Positions 54,242 through 62,258 of a stretch of DNA of 64,000 nt are shown in pieces (positions within the stretch are counted from its first letter, which is position 1; each line of letters begins with the position of its first letter). Location of the stretch: the NCBI GenBank assembly GCA_003963225.1, contig RXKB01000008.1, positions 98,405-162,404 of the forward strand. The letters run 5' to 3'. Source of the stretch: Candidatus Babelota bacterium (lineage in GTDB: Bacteria; Babelota; Babeliae; Babelales; Vermiphilaceae). The notes under the pieces were generated by a model that saw only the letters and a program-made list of their open reading frames with translations, had not been told where the DNA came from and made no database searches. Made by a program: the position numbers and the translations under genes.

Positions 54242-56119
54242 TTATTTTCCTTCTGAATTGTTATTATCTTTACGCTCTGCCATTGCAGATTCAAGAGCAA
54301 TTTGAAACGCGGTTTTTATTTTTGAAGGTTGCTGCGTATTAAGAACGTGCATTTCATCATGCTTAGACGTTTGTCGTTGATCTTTTTCACGTCGTTGATG
54401 CTGACGAGATGCTTTTTCTTCACGTAGAGCCACATCTTCTTTACGGTTTTCTACAACATTTTGTGCAGGACGCCCTTCTAAATTAGTACTTAGGCCAAGT
54501 TTATGTTCTTCTTTGTTGATATTTATAATACGAAACTGTCTTGAGTCACCTATTTTAAAAAACTGTTCTGCTTTTTTACCCTCATCTTGCACAAGGGTAG
54601 TATTATGAATAAGCCCTTCAATACCGGTTGGCAAACGAATAAATGCACCAAAGTTAGCAATCTTAGATACTTTACCCTCTACTATAGTACCAATAGCATA
54701 TTGCTGCTCAACCATTGACCATGGATCTTCAATTAACTGTTTAATACCCAATGAAACCTTTTTATTATCAATATCAATAGCTAATATAGAAGCTTCTACT
54801 TCTTGTCCAATAGCATAACGATCACTTGGATGTTGTACATGCTCTGTCCAAGAAAGATCTGATATATGAACCAGCCCATCAATACCTGGTAATATTTCTA
54901 CAAAAATACCAAAGTCAGTGATATTCGTTATTTTGCCTTTAATTCTTTGACCAACAGTACACTGTTCACCAACAACTTTCCATGGATTCTTTTCTAAGCG
55001 TTTGATACTTAATGACATTCTGCGATTTTCTATATCAAGGGAAACCACCAGCGCCTCAATATCATCACCAATATGATAACGATCTTTCAAATCGGCAATT
55101 CGGTCAGTCCATGATATCTCAGAAATATGTACTAATCCTTCTATATCTTTGGCAACTTCAACAAAAAGACCATAATCTGTAATACTTGAAATACGACCTT
55201 TAACTTTTTCGCCAATTTTAAGAGAATGCGCAATCTGCTCCCATGGATTAGAAGCCAACTGCTTAAGCCCTAAAGATATTTTCTGATTTGTTTCGTCAAA
55301 TGAAAGGACTTTTACTGAAATAACATCACCAATTTTGACCAACTCAGTTGGATGAGCAATACGACCCCAAGTCATATCAGTAATATGAAGTAATCCGTCA
55401 ACACCACCAATATCAACAAATACACCATAATTGGTTATATTTTTGACGACACCTTGAATAATTTGGCCTTGTTTTAACATGTCTAAAATCTGTTTCCGTA
55501 CTTCAGACCGTTGATCATTTAAGTATTTACGACGGGAAATAATAATATTGCCACGTTTTCTATTAATTTTTAAAATAGAAGCAGTAATTTTTTGTCCTAC
55601 AAACTGATCAAAGTCAGTAATACGTTGCAAGTCAATTTGAGACCCTGGTAAAAATGCCGGTACTCCAACATCAACAGATAATCCACCTTTAACTTTATTA
55701 ATGACTACGCCTTCAACAGGTTTATTGTCTTGAAATAGCTCTATAATTGTATTCCAAGAACGCATTGCTTTTGCTTTTTCATAAGACAAAAGAACGGTTC
55801 CTTCAGGACCTTCCAAGCTATCCAGAATCACTTCAAGCTGCTGTCCTATCTTAAATTCCTTAAGTTCAAATTCACTAAATTCAAACTTAGGAATCATGCC
55901 GCGTGATTTATAACCAATATCAACAAGCACACCATCAGAATCAACTGAAATGATGGTACCAGCTACCAGCTTTCCTGTTTGAAAAGAAGTAAACGCATCA
56001 GAATAAAGAGCTATTAACTCAGCTTCTTGTTCTGAGCTTAGCGTCAAGTCAAGCTCTTCAAAAAATGCCTTGTTTTTTATTGCACAAAAATCTTGAGGAC
56101 GAACCATCTCTTTTGACAT
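54242..56119 (-). CDS. rpsA: 30S ribosomal protein S1
   Basis: About 625 residues from the ATG at 56119. Six S1 RNA-binding domains in tandem; examples of the repeated wording are VKNITNYGVFVDIGGVDGLLH, ISSITDYGLFVEVAKDIEGLV and ITNITDFGIFVEILPGIDGLV. The tail is lysine/arginine/glutamine-rich (ASRQHQRREKDQRQTSKH). S1 brings mRNAs with weak Shine-Dalgarno sequences to the ribosome, relevant here because several genes lack one. First gene of an rpsA-ndk pair. Confidence 0.95.
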   Translation of the reverse strand: MSKEMVRPQDFCAIKNKAFFEELDLTLSSEQEAELIALYSDAFTSFQTGKLVAGTIISVDSDGVLVDIGYKSRGMIPKFEFSEFELKEFKIGQQLEVILDSLEGPEGTVLLSYEKAKAMRSWNTIIELFQDNKPVEGVVINKVKGGLSVDVGVPAFLPGSQIDLQRITDFDQFVGQKITASILKINRKRGNIIISRRKYLNDQRSEVRKQILDMLKQGQIIQGVVKNITNYGVFVDIGGVDGLLHITDMTWGRIAHPTELVKIGDVISVKVLSFDETNQKISLGLKQLASNPWEQIAHSLKIGEKVKGRISSITDYGLFVEVAKDIEGLVHISEISWTDRIADLKDRYHIGDDIEALVVSLDIENRRMSLSIKRLEKNPWKVVGEQCTVGQRIKGKITNITDFGIFVEILPGIDGLVHISDLSWTEHVQHPSDRYAIGQEVEASILAIDIDNKKVSLGIKQLIEDPWSMVEQQYAIGTIVEGKVSKIANFGAFIRLPTGIEGLIHNTTLVQDEGKKAEQFFKIGDSRQFRIININKEEHKLGLSTNLEGRPAQNVVENRKEDVALREEKASRQHQRREKDQRQTSKHDEMHVLNTQQPSKIKTAFQIALESAMAERKDNNNSEGK

Positions 56120-56422
56120 GTATAATAATCCTTTTAGCATATAATGCTATAATTATCCAATTGATTGACTGGATAAGGTTTTGGGGTTAAACAATATTAC
56201 ATATATACCTTTATATATGCATAGATAAACGTTTTTAGTGTACCAAGCCACTGGATTTTAGCAAATTTTATCCGATAACAAGGTATACTTCCTTATAAAT
56301 CTCTTTGTATAGATCCCAAAAGCCTTTTTTACGTCTATTTTTAAAAAGACCGCTCCAGTTCACATTCTTGCCCTGAAAAGCCCAGTTCTTGTCTTAAAAT
56401 CGCATTTTTCATGAATATTTAA

Positions 56423-56450
56423 TTGACAAATTGAAAAATAAGTGTAAAAT
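56423..56450 (+). promoter_or_regulatory. Promoter in a 630-base intergenic region
   Basis: TTGACA (56423-56428), a 16-base spacer and TAAAAT (56445-56450). If used, the message for the gene at 56774 has a leader of about 315 bases. The region 56141-56773 otherwise holds no gene. Two small inverted repeats occur in it (56568-56599 and 56707-56725). I recognise no known riboswitch or small RNA. Confidence 0.5.
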
Positions 56451-56773
56451 AATATTATAGTAAAATAATAAGTTTTTATTGCGCTGTTGAGTATAGGTAC
56501 AAACATACATAATAGACATGTATTTTCTATACAAAAAGCTTATTTTAAAAAACAAAAATAGGCCCTAATTTAAATATATTTCAATTAGAATATTTAAATA
56601 GTAAAAAAGGCAATTCTTAGAGAAAACAGTCCACTTTTTTGACTAATCTTCAAATTGAATTATAATTTAAAGTATATAAATAGTTTAATTTCTATTTTAT
56701 ATATATTTAAAGGTTCGCCCTTTAATAAACAGTAGAATTTTATTAATAACCATACAAAAATGGAGGTACTCTT

Positions 56774-57469
56774 ATGAAGAGTAATCAATTAAACATAATA
56801 GCTGGATTGCTATTAATAACCGCTGGTCTTTCAGCTGTTAACAACGAAAATCTTAAAAAGGTTTACGCAGTTGTTCGTGAACAAGAAACAATGACCGTTG
56901 ATCAAGCTAAAGAGATAGGATTAAAAGAGCTTTCAAACCTAATTGCCGCTATGAATACTGCAACAAATAAATCAAACTACCGCAACGCTATAATAGCTTT
57001 GGCAAACAAAGAAGCTGGTTTTGTTTTAAGAAATACGGAACGCGTTAAAAGAAACATAATTGATCCTATTGTAAAAAACAGAAGCACAATTGTAAAAGCA
57101 ACAGCGGCTATTGCTGCAACTGCTGCTACAGTTTACGCAGTTGATCGTTACGGTTTTGAAGGTAAAGGTCTTGCATATACAAAAAAAGCTGGTTCAAAAG
57201 CTATAGATAAAACAAAAGCATATGGATCATCAGCTTATGCAAAAGGTCAAGAATTTGGATCATGGATATACAGCAAATTACCTGCTAAACCTACCTGGCT
57301 AGTTAAACCAGCTTGGTTTGGTATGCCAACTTTTGTAAGCAACTTGTTTGGTAAAAAAGAAGAAGTAAAAACTGAAGCTAAACAAGCTCCTGCAGAAGTA
57401 AAAACTAAATCACAACAAGACATTGAACGCATCAAGGGTTATCAGGAAATAATTGCTGCAGGTTTTTAA
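56774..57469 (+). CDS. Exported hypothetical protein with strong ribosome-binding site
   Basis: 231 residues preceded by a perfect TGGAGGT seven bases before the ATG, so expression may be high. The signal peptide is NIIAGLLLITAGLSAV. A helical region follows (DQAKEIGLKELSNLIAAM), then one hydrophobic helix (TAAIAATAATVYAVDRYG), Ala/Gly/Ser/Lys-rich sequence with repeated AYGSSAYAKGQEFGS-type wording, and a tryptophan/proline-rich segment (PTWLVKPAWFGMPTF). It lies between a long leader and a perfect terminator, standing alone. No family is recognised. Confidence 0.65.
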   Translation: MKSNQLNIIAGLLLITAGLSAVNNENLKKVYAVVREQETMTVDQAKEIGLKELSNLIAAMNTATNKSNYRNAIIALANKEAGFVLRNTERVKRNIIDPIVKNRSTIVKATAAIAATAATVYAVDRYGFEGKGLAYTKKAGSKAIDKTKAYGSSAYAKGQEFGSWIYSKLPAKPTWLVKPAWFGMPTFVSNLFGKKEEVKTEAKQAPAEVKTKSQQDIERIKGYQEIIAAGF

Positions 57470-57509
57470 TTTAGTATTATAAATTTAATATCAAATTAAA
57501 CAATTACAT

Positions 57510-57545
57510 AAAAAGGCCACTCCATTTAAATGGAGTGGCCTTTTT
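57510..57545. terminator. Perfect palindromic bidirectional terminator
   Basis: A 36-base perfect palindrome (57510-57545), AAAAAGGCCACTCCATTT and its complement, serves both the exported-protein gene and convergent hisS. Confidence 0.95.
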
Positions 57546-57549
57546 ATTT

Positions 57550-58806
57550 TTATCTGGAAAATTGCTCAATCAACACATCAAGATTAATATGCTTCTGCAA
57601 GCCTGTTACCATATCTTTTAACATAACCATATTTTTTTCTGCTTCTTCTTGCCCTAGCAACACCACATGAGTTGCCATCATTTTTGCAGCCTTTTTCATG
57701 CCATTTTTTAAGGAGCTGTCTAATAAAAGTTCAACTTGCACATTGCAAGCAATCAGCTTTTGATTTACTAACAATATGTTAGGTATATAACAAGCTTTTA
57801 ACGGAATGCAGACTATTAATGGTTTTTGTAAAGAGCTATATGCCTTATTTTTTTCTACATCGAGCAATAATAAAACACGTTCAATACCAATGCCAGCGCC
57901 AACAGCAGGCTGACTGTGCTTTGGGCTTAATTGTTCAATTAAGCTATCATACCTACCCCCCCCACAAAAAGCAGATTGGGCGCCAAGATTGGCAGAAACA
58001 AATTCAAAAGCAGTTTTATTATAATAATCAAGCCCTCTGACAAGTGTGGGCACTTTGGTAAAGCCGACTTGTAACATATGCAAATAATCTTGCAAAAAAA
58101 CCCATTCTAACGCGCAAGGGTCACATAAATTATCAGTAAGGATAGGCGCTTTTTTATAAAGTTCTTGACAAGTACTAGATTTACAATCAAAAACACGCAA
58201 CGTATTTGCATCTTTACGCAACACACACGTTTGGCATATTACTTGTTGATGTTCTTGTAAAAAATCTTGCAACCTTTTTTTATACAAGGCTCTATCTTCC
58301 AAACAACCTAAAAAATTAAGTTGTAGCTCATAACAAGACAAACCCAATACCGTACCAAATATATAATTAAGCAGATGAATTAACTGTGCATCATACCCAA
58401 TAGATTTGCCACCAATAAGCTCTATAGTTGCTTGGTGAAATTGACGATAACGCCCTTTTTGCGGTCGTTCATGTCTAAAGACTGGCCCCACGCTAAATAC
58501 ACGCCAAGGTAACAAGTCAATCCCATTTTCTATAAATGCTCTAACTACTGAAGCTGTCATTTCTGGGCGTAAACACAATGGTACTTGTTCAGCATCAGTC
58601 CCATGAGACTGAATAATAAACATTTCTTTGCCAACAACATCAGTATGCAAACCTAACGAGCGTTTAAAAAGATCAACCGATTCTATGATTGGCGTTTGTA
58701 TATGCCTAAACCCAGACCGCTGTAAAAACAGATGCATGGTATGCACTACATAATCAAACAACTCCATGTTTATAAAATCTTGAGTCCCGCGAGGACGATT
58801 AATCAT
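57550..58806 (-). CDS. hisS: Histidyl-tRNA synthetase
   Basis: Class II synthetase, 418 residues, homodimeric. Visible: RPRGTQDF at the N-terminus, motif 2 GPVFRHERPQKGRYRQFHQ, the histidine signature LVRGLDYYNKTAFEF, motif 3 AVGAGIGIERVLLLL and a C-terminal anticodon-binding domain. A cysteine-bearing insertion (CQTCVLRKDANTLRVFDC, then CQELYKKAPILTDNLCDPC) follows the pattern seen in bacterial HisRS. AAAGGA precedes the ATG. Confidence 0.96.
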   Translation of the reverse strand: MINRPRGTQDFINMELFDYVVHTMHLFLQRSGFRHIQTPIIESVDLFKRSLGLHTDVVGKEMFIIQSHGTDAEQVPLCLRPEMTASVVRAFIENGIDLLPWRVFSVGPVFRHERPQKGRYRQFHQATIELIGGKSIGYDAQLIHLLNYIFGTVLGLSCYELQLNFLGCLEDRALYKKRLQDFLQEHQQVICQTCVLRKDANTLRVFDCKSSTCQELYKKAPILTDNLCDPCALEWVFLQDYLHMLQVGFTKVPTLVRGLDYYNKTAFEFVSANLGAQSAFCGGGRYDSLIEQLSPKHSQPAVGAGIGIERVLLLLDVEKNKAYSSLQKPLIVCIPLKACYIPNILLVNQKLIACNVQVELLLDSSLKNGMKKAAKMMATHVVLLGQEEAEKNMVMLKDMVTGLQKHINLDVLIEQFSR

Positions 58807-58992
58807 ATGTTTTATCCTTTTGTAAAATATATATTGTGTTTTTTAGACTAACAGCCTTTTGTTTTTTGTACATGTATACAAAGCATTTTTACAAAACAGT
58901 TGACGAACTCTTTAAAATCATGGTAATGACTAACAGTAGGAATTAAAATTGTTACACACTTACCCTTAAGATTAAGGAGGAGGGATTTGAAA

Positions 58993-60594
58993 ATGAAGCA
59001 ATATATACCGTGTCTTTTACTTATTGGAATGGCATTACCAATAGGCGCAGTTACCAATGAAAGTTCAGATACTGATGTTTCTGGGCGATCATACCTTGCA
59101 ATTCAACCACACTTTCATTCCTCATCTCCTGAATTAGTATCAGGATTTAGAGGCGATCGCAGCTTGGCTCGTCAAGACGGTTGGCATGGCGCAATGCAGT
59201 TTGTGTTGTTTGGTAGCCGCTCTACTCATCATGATAATTTAGCCCGTTACTTCTTTCCATTTGGTAAAACTTCATTAATTGCATCAGAAGATTTTAAATC
59301 TTTTAAAAATTCAACAAACCAGGTTGAATCTTCTAACGATCTTTTAGTTGGCAATTTTAACATTATTACCGTAGGCGGACAAAATCCTCCAGGCTTTAAA
59401 TCACGCATATCTATTCAACCTAAACAAACGATTGTTGGCTTTGGTATCCATTACAGACAAAGCTTATGGCAAAATGAAGAAAAAGGTAGAGGAATATGGC
59501 TTGACGTTACCTTACCTATTACCCATGTCAAAAACGAACTTAATTTAGAAGAAGTAATTGTAAACACAGACAACGACAATACCCCTGCAACTGTTACTAC
59601 AGGCGTAGGTGATGGCCCAGTTGGCAATATGATTGATGCATTTAACCAAAAAGGCTTTTTATATGGAAAAATAAGTGACTGCGCAGATGACATGAAACGC
59701 ACAGGCGTAGCAGACATGGAAATAAAAGTAGGCTACGAATGGTTACAAAATGAACCTTGCCATTTAGAATCTTACATTGGTCTTATTGTACCAACAGGCA
59801 ATGCTCCAAAAGGCGAATATCTTTTTGAAGCGGTTGTAGGAAGTGGCAAACACGTTGGCTTAAGCTTTGGCAGCAACTTTGGCACCCAAGTTTGGTGTAA
59901 TGAAAGCAAAGAACGTTGTTTGCGTATAGAACATGCATCCCATTCACAATATTTATTTAAAAAAGACCATGTGCGCTCATTTGATTTAAAAAATCGCCCA
60001 TGGAGCCGTTATCTTTCAATGTATGCATCAGCTGACGATGCAGCTGCTGCAGCTACTGCAGGCAATGCAAATAGCTTTACCCCTGGTATTAATATTATGA
60101 CACGTGAAGTTAAAGTTACTCCCGGCTTTTCACACAATATGAACTCTGCAGTAATATATCAATCAAAAGGGCTAGCACTTGAAGGTGGGTATAACTTTTT
60201 TGCTCGCAGAGCAGAACATGTAGAATTTGACTGCTCATTCCCAACAACAGCAGCCCTAAAACATGTTAGTGGTCAAGGCCAAACCAACCCATTACGCGAT
60301 ATTAGTGGTACTTCTCAAATAGAACAATTAACCATAACTACTATTGACGGTAATGTGCCAGTTGCGCTAGATGATTATAACCAAAGCGTTATTACTACAG
60401 ACGATATTGATCTTGCTTCAGCTTCTACCCCTTGCAATATTGCTCATACTATTTATGCAAATCTTGGTTATAATTGGGATGAACGCGAATACCCAATGGG
60501 TCTTCATGTTGGTGGTAGCTATACCTTTTCAAACAGCAACAACTCTGTGGTTGACCGCTGGACATTGTGGAGCAAATTTACCATCTCTATATAG
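58993..60594 (+). CDS. Candidate outer-membrane beta-barrel protein
   Basis: About 533 residues. GGAGGAGGG lies upstream of the ATG at 58993. The signal peptide is YIPCLLLIGMALPIGAV. The mature part alternates aromatic and small residues in strand-like segments (GIHYRQSLWQNEEKGRGIWLD, HLESYIGLIVPTGNAPKGEY, ALEGGYNFFARRAEHVEF). It ends in YTFSNSNNSVVDRWTLWSKF and then TISI, a plausible terminal strand. It is probably a porin-like surface protein. No specific porin family is recognised. Confidence 0.65.
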   Translation: MKQYIPCLLLIGMALPIGAVTNESSDTDVSGRSYLAIQPHFHSSSPELVSGFRGDRSLARQDGWHGAMQFVLFGSRSTHHDNLARYFFPFGKTSLIASEDFKSFKNSTNQVESSNDLLVGNFNIITVGGQNPPGFKSRISIQPKQTIVGFGIHYRQSLWQNEEKGRGIWLDVTLPITHVKNELNLEEVIVNTDNDNTPATVTTGVGDGPVGNMIDAFNQKGFLYGKISDCADDMKRTGVADMEIKVGYEWLQNEPCHLESYIGLIVPTGNAPKGEYLFEAVVGSGKHVGLSFGSNFGTQVWCNESKERCLRIEHASHSQYLFKKDHVRSFDLKNRPWSRYLSMYASADDAAAAATAGNANSFTPGINIMTREVKVTPGFSHNMNSAVIYQSKGLALEGGYNFFARRAEHVEFDCSFPTTAALKHVSGQGQTNPLRDISGTSQIEQLTITTIDGNVPVALDDYNQSVITTDDIDLASASTPCNIAHTIYANLGYNWDEREYPMGLHVGGSYTFSNSNNSVVDRWTLWSKFTISI

Positions 60595-60618
60595 TGTAGC
60601 AAGTTAGATCTATTCAAC

Positions 60619-60656
60619 TAAAAGCCCTCGGATTTATGCCGGGGGCTTTTAAATTG
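60619..60656 (+). terminator. Intrinsic terminator of the barrel gene
   Basis: TAAAAGCCCTCGG pairs with CCGGGGGCTTTTA (one wobble pair) around a 7-base loop. Confidence 0.88.
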
Positions 60657-60741
60657 TTGCATTTAAAAAACAATTTCTGTTAGCATTATAAGTAGAAAAT
60701 AATGTGTAACGTAGTTCTTTCTACAAGAAAGGGATATAACA

Positions 60742-62154
60742 ATGTATATCAAACAAAAATTAATAACAGCGCTAGGCCTTATATGTATAAGCCATGCCAC
60801 GTACAGCATAACGCCACAGGCATATAATAAAATAAAACAGTACGAAGCCGAACTAGAAAAAAAATATAAGATAATTGACGAGTTAAATAATGCGACAAAA
60901 AAGCAATCTGCAGATAGAATAAGATTTACAAAAGATGGATATAACCTTGGCATTGAATCAATACACAAATTAAAAGATGAAATATCCAATGCCATAAAAG
61001 AAATTCAAAAACTGGACAAGGCCTTAGCCGACAGCAAAATTCCAGAACAAGAAAAGCAGTTTAAAATTATTAATAATTGGGTTTTAGAAGGCAAAGTGGG
61101 AACAGAAAAATCTATAACCTTGGGTGATTCTAAAAAAGAGTTTATTGGTATAAGCGAATTGCAAAATCCAATATCAAAAGCTATTGATAAATTAAAAACA
61201 TTAACAACTTCTGATATTGGTTATAAATCAGAAGTTGATCTGCTTTCTTCAGCACTTAACCGTTATATGAAAGAGCTTGCCACCTATGATGATGCTATTA
61301 ATGCGCAATATCCAAAATTAGGTTTTGAGACTAAAGGTATTTTTTTAGGAAAACATCCATCTGAAGGTTTAGTTTTTTCTAAGCTTAACAAACAGATTTT
61401 TGAAGTAGCAGAAAAACTAGCAAATGCTACAGATGGTAGCAAGAACAAACTTATTGACCAAACCAGTAAATGGTATGAATCAAAAACAGTTGGTGAATAT
61501 ATTCAAGAACAAATTACTACACTAAAAACAGATCGCACAAAAGAAATGCACGGCGCAATTGCAAAAATTGCAAAAGAATCTGCAGAAAGCAGAACACTTA
61601 CGCCTGATTCACCATGGGTATATGCTGAAAAAAAATTCTTTGTACCATTTTTAAAAGAAATTAAAGACGATGTTAACAAAGAGTTAGATGAGAAAGTTGG
61701 CGGTAGTTTTGCATATATAAGTAAAAATAAAGATGAAGTAGCTTCATTAAAAGATATGGTACTTATTCTTGATGCTGATGAATCAATTACAGCATACGTA
61801 AAAACTGATGCAAGATTCCTCAATACCGAAGCTAACAAAAAAACTTTACAAGACTTTGCAAGCACCTATGCAAGAATTACGGTAGAAGCACTTTTGTATG
61901 CTACAAAGCTAGCTGTTGGCGACAAGGCAAAAGACACTGATACAAACAAAGATTTTTACAACAACACAATACTTGCAAATGCCAACAAGCTTAAAGAAGC
62001 ATTTGTTACATTTTATAATGCACACAAAAATGCATTGGACCTTGAAAAGGTAACAATAGCATTTGATAACAATATTCCTTCTTTAAAAGATTTAAAAAAT
62101 CTCAAAGATACTTTTGATATGATACAAAAATCTACCCCTAGTCAATTAGAGTAA
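60742..62154 (+). CDS. Exported helical protein of unknown function
   Basis: 470 residues, AAAGGG eight bases before the ATG. The signal peptide is KLITALGLICISHATYS. The body is almost entirely predicted helical with coiled-coil character (YEAELEKKYKIIDELNNA, KLKDEISNAIKEIQKLD) and no membrane segment. It looks periplasmic or secreted. No family is recognised. It is insulated by strong terminators on both sides, like its neighbours. Confidence 0.65.
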   Translation: MYIKQKLITALGLICISHATYSITPQAYNKIKQYEAELEKKYKIIDELNNATKKQSADRIRFTKDGYNLGIESIHKLKDEISNAIKEIQKLDKALADSKIPEQEKQFKIINNWVLEGKVGTEKSITLGDSKKEFIGISELQNPISKAIDKLKTLTTSDIGYKSEVDLLSSALNRYMKELATYDDAINAQYPKLGFETKGIFLGKHPSEGLVFSKLNKQIFEVAEKLANATDGSKNKLIDQTSKWYESKTVGEYIQEQITTLKTDRTKEMHGAIAKIAKESAESRTLTPDSPWVYAEKKFFVPFLKEIKDDVNKELDEKVGGSFAYISKNKDEVASLKDMVLILDADESITAYVKTDARFLNTEANKKTLQDFASTYARITVEALLYATKLAVGDKAKDTDTNKDFYNNTILANANKLKEAFVTFYNAHKNALDLEKVTIAFDNNIPSLKDLKNLKDTFDMIQKSTPSQLE

Positions 62155-62167
62155 ACAAAAATATTCT

Positions 62168-62220
62168 AACCAAAAAAGAAAGGCAATAATTAATTATTGC
62201 CTTTCTTTTTTGGTTTTTAT
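62168..62220. terminator. Perfect 24-bp inverted-repeat terminator
   Basis: A perfect palindrome spans 62168-62215 with AACCAAAAAAGAAAGG and its complement as arm ends, followed by TTTAT on the plus strand. Confidence 0.92.
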
Positions 62221-62258
62221 TATGCTATTAGTAAATACAATTTAAAAGTTAGGCCTGC

